Shown: positions 1 through 6,325 of the stretch, in pieces | Layout: the number at the start of each line of letters is the position of its first letter | Numbering within the stretch: the stretch's first letter is position 1 | NCBI GenBank assembly: GCA_030042795.1 | Contig: JASHYZ010000309.1 | Span: forward strand, 1 to 8,087 | Origin: Terriglobia bacterium | GTDB lineage: Bacteria; Acidobacteriota; Terriglobia; UBA7540 | DNA length: 8,087 nt | Reading direction: 5' to 3' | Translations under genes and position numbers: made by a program | The notes under the pieces: generated by a model | Database searches by the model: none | Seen by the model: the letters and a program-made list of their open reading frames with translations, nothing else | What the model was told of the DNA's origin: nothing

Positions 1-1054
1 CACTCAACAGGACGAGTGCAAAGTAGGCTTCCCGGCTCCAGGCCCAGTGGACACGTGTGACCCTTTCAAAAGCGACCGCGCCTCCGGCGAACAATACTGG
101 ATACGCAGGCGCGAGATAATAGTCCTTGCCCCCTAAGGCGATGAACCCGGCCAGCATCATCACATACGCCCAACCCAACACGCGGTAGCGGTGCCCAGCA
201 CGGCTGAGCAGCAGCCACGCCAAACCGGCGGCCCACAACGGAAACAAGCCCTGGTTCATGATTGTGATCTGAGTGGACATGAACGCGAAGGGGTCGGCTG
301 GCAAACCCGCGCCTCCCAGCCTGCGAATGTTCCACATCATTTCCAGGAAGGGAAAGTTGTGGCGGACCAGCCAGACAAGATTCGGGGCAAAAATCAGGAG
401 AGCGATCGCGCCGCCTATCCAGATCCAACGGCTGGTGAGGAACCGCCGCTCGAGGGTGGCCGCGAGCCCGATGAGTATCGTAGCGGCGAAAAACGCCACC
501 GTATACTTGTTCTCCACGCCGACACCGACGAGCAGCCCGAACACTACCCAGTATCGAGGCTCACCGGTGTTGATCATACGAATGACGCACCACGCGCAAC
601 CCATCCAGATCAGAGGTTCGAAAGCGTTCATTGTCATCCAGTGTTGGAGGATCATGTACGAAGGCGCCACGAGGACAGACACGGCAGCGAGCGCCTGTGC
701 GAAGCGGCGCCCGCCCATCTCGCGGGTGATTTTTCCGGTAAGCCACACCAACGCAGCGCCGGCCAGGGCTGGCAATAGACGCAGGCCCAGTAAGCTGTCA
801 CCGAACACGTGCCTCGCAAACCAGGTGATAAAGGCAATGAGCGGTGGCTGATCGACGTAGCCCCAGGCGAGATGCTGAGCGCAGTCGAGAAAATAAAGTT
901 CGTCTCGGAAGAATCCGTAGCGGCTTGCGGTGAGTAGGTGGAAAAGCAGCTTGACGGCCGCGACGTAGAGCACGATCGCCGGCCCGGAGGTGAGGCGGCT
1001 ATTCGGTCGGTCGCGAGCCCCGGGCGCGGAACTGCTTTCGCTAGCGGAGTTCAT
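1..1054 (-). CDS. ArnT/PMT-like GT-C membrane glycosyltransferase (glycosyltransferase family 39 type), 3'-partial
   Basis: The minus-strand frame is open from an ATG at 1054 to the window edge (351 codons, no stop), so the C-terminus is missing. The protein is strongly hydrophobic, with many predicted membrane segments (for example around residues 24-42, 88-106, 120-137, 168-199, 211-229, 268-284 and 295-309). Residues 50-53 read RDEL and 67-72 read VDQPPL. This acidic first-loop motif is typical of GT-C enzymes of the ArnT/PMT_2 type, which use a polyprenyl-phosphate sugar to glycosylate a lipid or protein on the outer face of the inner membrane. The segment FAPNLVWLVRHNFPFLE (222-238) is also characteristic of this family. 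The donor and acceptor cannot be told from sequence. Only a weak GGGAA ribosome site lies 10 nt before the ATG. It is 112 bp downstream of manD on the same strand, and no functional link is evident. The family is confident; the substrate is unknown. Confidence 0.85.
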   Translation of the reverse strand, partial: MNSASESSSAPGARDRPNSRLTSGPAIVLYVAAVKLLFHLLTASRYGFFRDELYFLDCAQHLAWGYVDQPPLIAFITWFARHVFGDSLLGLRLLPALAGAALVWLTGKITREMGGRRFAQALAAVSVLVAPSYMILQHWMTMNAFEPLIWMGCAWCVIRMINTGEPRYWVVFGLLVGVGVENKYTVAFFAATILIGLAATLERRFLTSRWIWIGGAIALLIFAPNLVWLVRHNFPFLEMMWNIRRLGGAGLPADPFAFMSTQITIMNQGLFPLWAAGLAWLLLSRAGHRYRVLGWAYVMMLAGFIALGGKDYYLAPAYPVLFAGGAVAFERVTRVHWAWSREAYFALVLLS

Positions 1055-1143
1055 TGATGCAACGTTCCCGAGTATTGCTCCCGCCGCCTAACCGATATCG
1101 ACAGAACACATCTTTCGTCGTTCTCAGCGCTACCAGTGACCTC

Positions 1144-1165
1144 GAAAGCATGCGTTGGCGCTTTC
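1144..1165 (-). terminator. Weak hairpin just after the manD stop, possible terminator
   Basis: GAAAGC (1144-1149) and GCTTTC (1160-1165) form a 6-bp perfect inverted repeat with a 10-nt loop, beginning 1 nt beyond the manD stop codon on the minus strand. There is no U-tract after it, so it is at best a weak or Rho-assisted end. The rest of the 112-bp gap to the glycosyltransferase (1055-1166) shows nothing recognisable. Confidence 0.2.
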
Positions 1166-1166
1166 T

Positions 1167-2375
1167 CTACCAACTATGCATGGTTCCATCTATCTTGCGG
1201 TTAACCGGCAAATAGGCTCGATGGTAAGGATACCGCGCCGCCAGATCTTCGTTGATGTCGACGCCCAATCCCGGCGCTTCTCCCGGATGCAGCATCCCCT
1301 CAGCAAACTTGTAAGCGTGAGGAAAGACCTCATCAGTTTCCTTCGAATGGTACATGTACTCCTGGATCCCGAAGTTATGGACACTGAGGTCGAAGTGTAG
1401 CGTAGCGGCCAGGCAGACTGGACTCAAGTCGGTGGCGCCGTGGCATCCCGTCCGCACGTGATAGAGCTCGGCCAGATTCGCGATCTTCCGCAAATGGGAA
1501 ATTCCCCCGGAATGGACCACTGCCGTGCGGATATAGTCGATGAGCTGTTCCTCGATAAGCTGCCGGCAATCGTAGATGGTGTTAAACACTTCGCCGACCG
1601 CGATCGGCGTCGTGGTATGTTGGCGGATCAGCCGGAAGCCCTCCTGCAACTCGGCGGGGACTGGGTCTTCCAACCAGAAAAGATGATACGGCTCCAGGGT
1701 TTTTCCCAGGCGCGCTGCTTCGATGGGAGTCAGGCGATGATGGACGTCGTGTAAGAGAGGCAACTCTGAGCCGAATTCCTCTCGCAGGCGCTTGAACAGC
1801 GTAGGCACAAAATTCAGATAGAGTTCTGAGCTCCACCGGCTCTCGGACGGCGCGTCTTTCTCCGCCGGCTCGTAATACATTTTGCCGCGGCCAACTCCAT
1901 AGGTGCTCTCGATTCCCGGAATGCCGGACTGCGCGCGAATGGCTTTATAGCCTAGACGTTTGTACTCGGCCACGGCCGCTAAAGTGGCATCGAGGTCCTC
2001 GCCGTTGGCGTGTCCATACACCAGCACGCCGTCACGCGAAGCGCCGCCGAGTAACTGATACAACGGCACATTCGAGGCTTTAGCCTTGATATCCCACAAA
2101 GCAGTATCAACGGCGCCGATCGAAGCCATGGTTATAGGTCCGCGGCGCCAGTAGGCACCCTTATACAGGTATTGCCAGGTGTCCTCGATGCGGCGCGCGT
2201 CGCGTCCGATCAGAAGCGGCGCGACATGGTCAGAGAGGTAGCTGGCCACTGCAAGTTCGCGACCGTTGACCGTGGCATCGCCGAGACCGTAGACGCCATC
2301 TTCAGTCGTAATTTTGAGCGTGACAAAATTTCGTCCCGGACTGCAAACAATCACCTTGGCATCAGTAATTCTCAT
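1167..2375 (-). CDS. manD: D-mannonate dehydratase, enolase superfamily (ManD)
   Basis: This 402-residue cytoplasmic protein has the length and segment order of characterised ManD enzymes, which dehydrate D-mannonate to 2-keto-3-deoxy-D-gluconate using Mg2+ (EC 4.2.1.8). The N-terminal capping domain spans about residues 1-112, followed by the (beta/alpha)7-beta barrel. The expected active-site set is visible: R147, Y159, metal ligand D210 with catalytic H212 (LLHDVHH), metal ligands E236 (WLEDP) and E262 (VGEVF), H312 and E339. The protein ends with the usual Trp. Position 314 is Ala (CHGATDLSP). From memory, Ala here goes with efficient mannonate dehydratases, whereas low-activity RspA-like members carry Pro. 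The start at 2375 is preceded by a modest AAGG about 6-10 nt upstream. It is divergent from the SDR gene with 64 bp between starts. RspA-type gluconate dehydratase is the alternative; the intact residues favour mannonate. Confidence 0.93.
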   Translation of the reverse strand: MRITDAKVIVCSPGRNFVTLKITTEDGVYGLGDATVNGRELAVASYLSDHVAPLLIGRDARRIEDTWQYLYKGAYWRRGPITMASIGAVDTALWDIKAKASNVPLYQLLGGASRDGVLVYGHANGEDLDATLAAVAEYKRLGYKAIRAQSGIPGIESTYGVGRGKMYYEPAEKDAPSESRWSSELYLNFVPTLFKRLREEFGSELPLLHDVHHRLTPIEAARLGKTLEPYHLFWLEDPVPAELQEGFRLIRQHTTTPIAVGEVFNTIYDCRQLIEEQLIDYIRTAVVHSGGISHLRKIANLAELYHVRTGCHGATDLSPVCLAATLHFDLSVHNFGIQEYMYHSKETDEVFPHAYKFAEGMLHPGEAPGLGVDINEDLAARYPYHRAYLPVNRKIDGTMHSW

Positions 2376-2439
2376 TGTTAACCTTGGATGCTGAACATTT
2401 GCGTGCCTACTGTATTGAATTTATTCAGGAGATCTGCTC
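2376..2439. promoter_or_regulatory. Divergent manD/SDR intergenic region with a short palindrome
   Basis: Only 64 bp separates the two divergent start codons, so both promoters must lie here or reach into the coding sequences, and a shared operator would control both genes. A perfect TGAAT-TT-ATTCA inverted repeat occupies 2416-2427, and its last base is the first base of the SDR Shine-Dalgarno AGGAGA (2427-2432, 7 nt before the ATG). A GTTAAC palindrome (2377-2382) adjoins the manD start. I could not fit a convincing -35/-10 pair on either strand. The regulatory role is inferred from the geometry. Confidence 0.4.
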
Positions 2440-3216
2440 ATGAGTCACCCTCTGCTCGACCTTACGGACAAGACGGCGGTTGTTGTGGGCGCTACCAGCG
2501 GCATCGGGCTGGCGCTGGCGAAAGGCCTGGCGGTGGCCGGAGCCAATGTGGTGGCGACTGGCCGCCGGACGGAGTTGGTGCGCCAAGCCACCCAAGAAAT
2601 TCGGGCGCTCGGCCGCAAATCGATTGAAGCTCCCTGCGATGTCACCGACGCCTCCAGCATCGAACGCCTGCTCGGCGCCGTGCTCAGCGAGTTTGGCAGC
2701 GTTCACATCCTCATTAATTGTGCTGGACGAACCAAGCGGACGCCCACGCTAGACTTTCCAGAGCCGGAATGGAACGCGATTCTGGAAACCAACCTCACCG
2801 GCACTCTGCGCGCCTGCAGGGTTTTCGGTAGGCACATGGTCGAGCGAAAATACGGCCGCATTATCAATATTGCGTCCATATCTTCCTTTGTTGCGCTCTA
2901 CCAGGTAGCCGCCTACTCGGCTAGCAAGGCCGCCGTGGCGTCGCTCACGAAATCCCTGGCCATCGAGTGGGCGCCCCACGGCGTCTTGGTGAATGCCATC
3001 GCGCCCGGCGTTTTTCGCACCGAGATCAACGCGGCACTGTTGGACGGCACTGACCGCGGCCACGAGTTCCGGCTGCGTACGCCGATGAAGAGGTTCGGCG
3101 AGCTCGACGAACTAGTGGGCGCTGCCGTATTTCTGGCCTCGGATGCCGCGAGTTACACCACCGGCCACGTACTGGCGGTTGATGGAGGTTTCCTGGCGAG
3201 CGGCGTGAACCAGTAG
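2440..3216 (+). CDS. SDR family oxidoreductase, probable sugar-acid (mannonate/fructuronate or KduD-type) dehydrogenase
   Basis: This is a classical short-chain dehydrogenase of 258 residues with a Rossmann fold. The cofactor motif GATSGIG is at 17-23, CDV (D67) binds adenine, NCAG is at 93-96 and N118 is the structural Asn. The catalytic set is S146, Y159 and K163 (YSASK). R42-R43 follow beta-2 with no Asp at its end, which favours NADP(H). The body resembles gluconate 5-dehydrogenase/KduD proteins (FPEPEWN, HMVERK, RTPMKRFGE), and the end VDGGFLASGV recalls the SDR-type D-mannonate oxidoreductase UxuB/YjmF of Bacillus subtilis. Placed divergently from manD and beside a KDPG-type aldolase, it most likely reduces fructuronate to mannonate or a diketo-deoxygluconate to KDG; sequence alone cannot decide. 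The start is set by AGGAGA 7 nt upstream. It converges on the aldolase gene with 29 bp between stops and no clear terminator. Confidence 0.88.
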   Translation: MSHPLLDLTDKTAVVVGATSGIGLALAKGLAVAGANVVATGRRTELVRQATQEIRALGRKSIEAPCDVTDASSIERLLGAVLSEFGSVHILINCAGRTKRTPTLDFPEPEWNAILETNLTGTLRACRVFGRHMVERKYGRIINIASISSFVALYQVAAYSASKAAVASLTKSLAIEWAPHGVLVNAIAPGVFRTEINAALLDGTDRGHEFRLRTPMKRFGELDELVGAAVFLASDAASYTTGHVLAVDGGFLASGVNQ

Positions 3217-3245
3217 CTTCGAAACTACAGCAGCGCCCGTTTCTC

Positions 3246-3926
3246 TCAGCCTCGGAAGGCCGTTAATTCTCCCGGAACCGCCCAACTGCGGGCTTCCTGA
3301 ACCACTTTTACAAACCGGCGCGCGGTATCGCGGATAACCTCGTGAGCGCGCGACTTTAAGGCCGGCCTCTGCACCAGCTCGTTCCCTACGCCGAGGGCCG
3401 CCGCGCCAGCCGTAATAAACTCGCCAGCCGTCCGAAGGTTGACGCCGCCTGTAGGGACCAGCGGAATTTCCGGAAACGGCCCCAGAAGTGCCCGGATGTA
3501 CTGCGGACCTCCCACCTGCGCGCAGGGAAAAACCTTGACGAAGTCTGACCCGGCTTGCCACGCGGCGATCACCTCGGTGGGAGTCAAGGCGCCCGTGATG
3601 ACGAACTTGTTCTCGCGGACGGCATAGTCAACCGTCTTCAGGTCCAGGCCTGGGGTCACCAGAAATTCGGCGCCCGCATCGAAACAGCGCCGGGCATTTT
3701 CCTCTCCCATCACGTTGCCGGCGCCCACAAGGACGCGGGGCAGTGTTTCCACCGAGTCACGCAAAATGTCAATGCCGCCCGGCACTGTGGAAGTGACTTC
3801 GAGAATCGGGATTCCACCCGCTGCCAGCGCCTCAGCGGCAAACTTTACCTCCTGCGATGATGACGCCCGGACCACGGGTATGATTCCGATCGCCAGTACC
3901 CGCGCCCGGACCTCATCCTTGTTCAT
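3246..3926 (-). CDS. eda: KDPG/KHG aldolase (2-dehydro-3-deoxy-6-phosphogluconate aldolase, Eda family)
   Basis: This 226-residue class I aldolase cleaves 2-keto-3-deoxy-6-phosphogluconate to pyruvate and glyceraldehyde 3-phosphate, the last step of hexuronate and Entner-Doudoroff catabolism. The Schiff-base Lys is K131 in FVKVFPC, the general acid/base is E43 in ILEVTST, and the phosphate-loop motif PTGGV is at 158-162. Two positions depart from the E. coli enzyme: the usual GAGTV is GAGNV (N71 for Thr), and the Arg after EVTL is replaced by T47. Related aldolases with a non-Arg residue at the second position appear common in Acidobacteriota, so this is probably lineage variation, though a shifted substrate is possible. 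The start at 3926 has a strong GGGAGGGG ribosome site (3933-3940, 6-nt spacer). The isomerase gene lies 132 bp upstream on the same strand, so the two may be co-transcribed, but the gap leaves room for a second promoter. Confidence 0.9.
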   Translation of the reverse strand: MNKDEVRARVLAIGIIPVVRASSSQEVKFAAEALAAGGIPILEVTSTVPGGIDILRDSVETLPRVLVGAGNVMGEENARRCFDAGAEFLVTPGLDLKTVDYAVRENKFVITGALTPTEVIAAWQAGSDFVKVFPCAQVGGPQYIRALLGPFPEIPLVPTGGVNLRTAGEFITAGAAALGVGNELVQRPALKSRAHEVIRDTARRFVKVVQEARSWAVPGELTAFRG

Positions 3927-4058
3927 GCCTTACCCCTCCCGTTTGAGCGTGCTTGCGCGCGCGATATCGAAGAGTTTACATCGGGCTGTTGATTCATGTC
4001 TGGAGAAGTTGAGTAAGCCAGTCGGGGAAAACGGATCGTAGAAGGGCAGACGCCGCGC

Positions 4059-4883
4059 CTAGTTCTTACCTGCTTGCAAGCTCAGGGTCACGTTGCTGAA
4101 GTCCGGTTGCACGTTCACCACGCCGTACTGGCGGTCCGCCACCTCCCGATGCGCGGCCATCGCCCACAGGAAAGTAATGCGCTGCCCCGGGACCGACACG
4201 TTGGGATGGTAGCCGTTTGGCATCAGCACCGCATCGCCGTCACGGACGACCGTCACCAGCTCGGGATAGTCCGTGTTGTTGTAAACCAGTTGAATTCCGT
4301 ACGCTGGCGCCGGCATATCGAAATAAACGTACATCTCTTCGAGCATGGCTGCGTGTTCGTGGGGCGGCCAGCTTGTCCAGTTGCCGGCTTCGGAAGTGGT
4401 GACGCCCACGAGCAGTCTTCCTGCTTCCACATTCTTGGCGATCAGCATGCTCACGGTCCTCGCGCAGCCGGGGCCGCCGGTGCTGAACTTGAGCTTCGAT
4501 TCGGCACTCACCTCGCTCGATCGAACCAGCTTGAGCGGATAGCTCTTCTCCACCTCCGCCGAGAACTCCGCCACATCGACTGATGACTCAGTTTTGAGTT
4601 CCACCTTGGAATCGCGGGGAATATAAAGCGCGTCGTGCTTGCCGAGCGTCATTTCGCTGGCGCCGGCCTTCACCTGCGACTGGCCGCTCAGGCAGATCAA
4701 AGCCGTTTCGCGTCCTCCGTTGCTGAACGCGGCAGACGGCTGTGAGGCGTTCAGAATAATGCGCCCATAAGCTAAATGCCGCATTGAGCTGTTCTCCGGC
4801 GTCACGGAGATGTGACGCCCCACGCTACCGTTTGTCTGCCGAAAGATCATCCTCTCTGCTGACGCTACTGCCCCGGTACTCAT
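4059..4883 (-). CDS. IolB/KduI-family isomerase (5-deoxy-glucuronate isomerase-like)
   Basis: With the start at 4883 this is a 274-residue bicupin protein, a normal length for IolB. IolB isomerises 5-deoxyglucuronate in inositol catabolism, and KduI isomerises 5-keto-4-deoxyuronate in pectin catabolism; both are zinc-dependent and cytosolic. The metal site is visible as H175 and H177 in WPPHEH, E182 in MLEEMY and H226 in NGYHP, matching the KduI HxHx4E...H pattern. Other family signatures are GNWTSWPPH (168-176), VRDGD (213-217) and the N-terminal ALICLSG (61-67). The start at 4883 is chosen over the frame's upstream ATG (4940) because AAGGAG lies 8 nt before it (4892-4897). The upstream ATG also falls inside a palindrome in the probable leader. 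No inositol genes adjoin; the neighbours are KDPG aldolase, ManD and an SDR, so a uronate substrate is more likely than an inositol intermediate. Family confident, substrate inferred. Confidence 0.85.
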   Translation of the reverse strand: MSTGAVASAERMIFRQTNGSVGRHISVTPENSSMRHLAYGRIILNASQPSAAFSNGGRETALICLSGQSQVKAGASEMTLGKHDALYIPRDSKVELKTESSVDVAEFSAEVEKSYPLKLVRSSEVSAESKLKFSTGGPGCARTVSMLIAKNVEAGRLLVGVTTSEAGNWTSWPPHEHAAMLEEMYVYFDMPAPAYGIQLVYNNTDYPELVTVVRDGDAVLMPNGYHPNVSVPGQRITFLWAMAAHREVADRQYGVVNVQPDFSNVTLSLQAGKN

Positions 4884-4925
4884 CGAGAAAGCTCCTTTCG
4901 AAATTCCCTGCACTGGCAGCATATC

Positions 4926-4944
4926 ACTGGTGCCGCACACCAGT
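4926..4944 (-). promoter_or_regulatory. Inverted repeat in the isomerase leader, candidate operator or hairpin
   Basis: ACTGGTG (4926-4932) and CACCAGT (4938-4944) are perfect 7-bp arms around a 5-nt spacer. The element would begin roughly 17 nt downstream of the start point predicted from the adjacent -10 box, a position where a bound repressor would block transcription. The TGGT...ACCA half-sites recall operators of FadR-type GntR regulators such as UxuR/ExuR, although the spacing here is wider. It could instead act as an RNA hairpin. Confidence 0.45.
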
Positions 4945-4967
4945 CCCGCACTTACCGCAGATTACGG

Positions 4968-4997
4968 AATATAGTGACAACGGATTCCTGCAGTCAA
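4968..4997 (-). promoter_or_regulatory. Sigma70-like promoter for the isomerase (and perhaps the aldolase)
   Basis: On the minus strand, TTGACT (4992-4997) and TATATT (4968-4973) are separated by 18 nt. Each matches the consensus at five of six positions. The pair lies between the AI-2E stop (5018) and the isomerase start (4883), giving a leader of about 75-80 nt. A perfect GAATCGATTC palindrome (5007-5016) sits 9 bp upstream of the -35 box. The promoter is predicted by inspection only. Confidence 0.55.
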
Positions 4998-5017
4998 CGA
5001 TCCGGGGAATCGATTCT

Positions 5018-6079
5018 TCACGCTTCGCCGAGCCAGGCGCCGAGAGCTCTCAGGGAACGGACGTTGTCACAAACGGCCTTAAATGAGGCGGTGACAGGAA
5101 TGGCCAGTACCAGGCCCAATCCGCCCCACAGCGCGCCCCAGAACATCAAGGCCAACGTCACCGAAAGAGCGTTGAGCTTCACGCGGCGTCCCACCAGCTT
5201 AGGGGTGAGCAGATTCGCGGCCAGGAGATGAACGACCGCCACCGTCGCCATCAGCGCCACGAATGGGCCAATGGTGTCAAAAGCGAGCAAGCCGATAATG
5301 AGCGGCGGCAGCATGGCCAGCACCACGCCGATATAGGGAATCAGGTTCAGGACGGCAGAAACCGGCCCCAGAATAATCGCATAAGGCAGCCCGATAAGCG
5401 CAAATGTGGGCGTGGTGAGCACCGCCGCCAGGGCGGCCACCATAACATTGCCCAAGACGTATTGACGCACCATCGAGCTGATGCCTTCAATCACGTCTTC
5501 GGCCTTCTGACGGCGCTCCGAAGGGAACAGATTCAGCGTAGCCGCCCAGATGTGGTTCTTGGAGGTGAGCATAAAGAAAACGAGAAACGGGATGAAGGCG
5601 ACGGTGACGGTAAAGACGTAAACCGAGCCGATGCCTCGCCACAGGAACTGGGCCCAAGGCGAGTCCTGTTCCAAGCGCACCGTTTGCACGTTGTGGTCAA
5701 CCGGGTTGGGATGCCACACGCGCGCGCCGATGGCGCTGAGGGGAGCCTCAATGCGGGAAGCGATGCGCCCTAGGCGGTCCTCGAGGTTGGGCAAATTCGC
5801 GGCCAGCGAGAGCGCGCTGCTCGACAGGGTGTAGATGATGAGATACACGGCAGTTAGGCCCAGCAGCACCAGCAAGAAAGATGCGAGCCAGCGCGGCAAG
5901 CCCATGCGTTCGAGCCCGCGTACGCCCGGGTCGAGAACGAAGGCGATGAAGATCGAGAGAACCAGCGTCGTGATGACGGAGCTGGCCAAGTAGAGGGCTG
6001 CAATCACGATGCCCGCGGCGATAATCCTCAGGCTGGCGCTGGCCGCGGCAGATGGGCTGGATACTTTGAGATCAGGCAT
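5018..6079 (-). CDS. AI-2E family transporter (TqsA/PerM-like membrane protein)
   Basis: This 353-residue integral inner-membrane protein belongs to the AI-2E transporter family. Hydrophobic segments lie near residues 18-50 (probably two helices), 64-86, 149-171, 208-230, 233-265, 270-290 and 303-330. A soluble stretch of about 95-145 follows the third helix, as usual in the family. The hallmarks are NLIPYIG (245-251) and the C-terminal segment LLTPKLVGRRVKLNALSV (290-307) followed by a Trp/Gly-rich helix. Some members export autoinducer-2 and others act as ion/proton antiporters, so the substrate is unknown. There is no Shine-Dalgarno in front of the ATG at 6079, but a TAGAAT -10-like box lies only 8 nt upstream, suggesting a leaderless or nearly leaderless message. 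It lies upstream of the isomerase on the same strand with a 134-bp gap containing a separate promoter, so it is probably not part of that operon. Confidence 0.9.
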   Translation of the reverse strand: MPDLKVSSPSAAASASLRIIAAGIVIAALYLASSVITTLVLSIFIAFVLDPGVRGLERMGLPRWLASFLLVLLGLTAVYLIIYTLSSSALSLAANLPNLEDRLGRIASRIEAPLSAIGARVWHPNPVDHNVQTVRLEQDSPWAQFLWRGIGSVYVFTVTVAFIPFLVFFMLTSKNHIWAATLNLFPSERRQKAEDVIEGISSMVRQYVLGNVMVAALAAVLTTPTFALIGLPYAIILGPVSAVLNLIPYIGVVLAMLPPLIIGLLAFDTIGPFVALMATVAVVHLLAANLLTPKLVGRRVKLNALSVTLALMFWGALWGGLGLVLAIPVTASFKAVCDNVRSLRALGAWLGEA

Positions 6080-6087
6080 GCGAAGTG

Positions 6088-6093
6088 ATTCTA
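6088..6093 (-). promoter_or_regulatory. Possible -10 box for the AI-2E gene
   Basis: TAGAAT on the minus strand (five of six matches to TATAAT) ends 8 nt before the ATG at 6079. No good -35 hexamer is found at normal spacing. If used, the transcript would start within a few bases of the ATG, which fits the absence of a ribosome site. The remainder of the 242-bp divergent gap (6080-6321) shows no gene. Confidence 0.3.
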
Positions 6094-6303
6094 GCCTGAG
6101 ACTCCGCTGATTGCCAGCGAAGGTGGCTCTCTGTGGATGTTATTCCCACCGGTTGCAGTGGGGGTAGCGGAGGCCGGCGTCATACTCCTTCCTTCACGCC
6201 TGCGCAGAGAACGGACGGTGAGCCGTCTCGAACCAGTCGAAAGATTCTGTGCAGTGTCTCCAATCGAGAAAATTGACTAGACTCGAGATTGCCGCGGCGT
6301 TAG

Positions 6304-6325
6304 TATATTGATGGCCCATATATGG
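6304..6325 (+). promoter_or_regulatory. -10-like box and palindrome at the padR start, candidate autoregulatory site
   Basis: TATATT (6304-6309) lies 12 nt before the PadR ATG, and the perfect palindrome CCATATATGG (6316-6325) contains the start codon itself (6322-6324). No Shine-Dalgarno is present, so translation may start from a very short leader. PadR proteins often repress their own promoter at AT-rich dyads, which makes this a plausible operator. A 10-bp palindrome can also occur by chance. Confidence 0.35.

Noticed and set aside
191..851. Two long overlapping plus-strand open frames opposite the glycosyltransferase (191-778 and 273-851)
   Set aside because: The minus-strand frame encodes a coherent membrane glycosyltransferase with family motifs throughout. 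The plus frames are Pro/Arg/His-rich, match no family I know and have no ribosome site.
3213..3228. GTAG...CTAC repeat between the convergent SDR and aldolase genes as a terminator
   Set aside because: The stem is only 4 bp with an 8-nt loop and no T-run.
4884..4940. Longer isomerase start at 4940
   Set aside because: The extra 19 residues have no family similarity, the ATG lies inside the 4926-4944 palindrome, and the internal ATG at 4883 has AAGGAG at ideal spacing.
5228..5773. 181-codon plus-strand open frame opposite the AI-2E gene
   Set aside because: Its product is an Arg/Asp/His/Gln-rich low-complexity shadow of GC-rich membrane-protein codons; the minus strand shows clear AI-2E motifs.
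5018..6079. Reading the AI-2E protein as evidence of quorum sensing
   Set aside because: The family is functionally mixed, and no luxS or other AI-2 gene is in the window.
6273..6309. TTGACT (6273-6278) and TATATT (6304-6309) as a padR promoter pair
   Set aside because: The spacer is 25 nt, too long for a sigma70 promoter; the two boxes are not counted as a pair.
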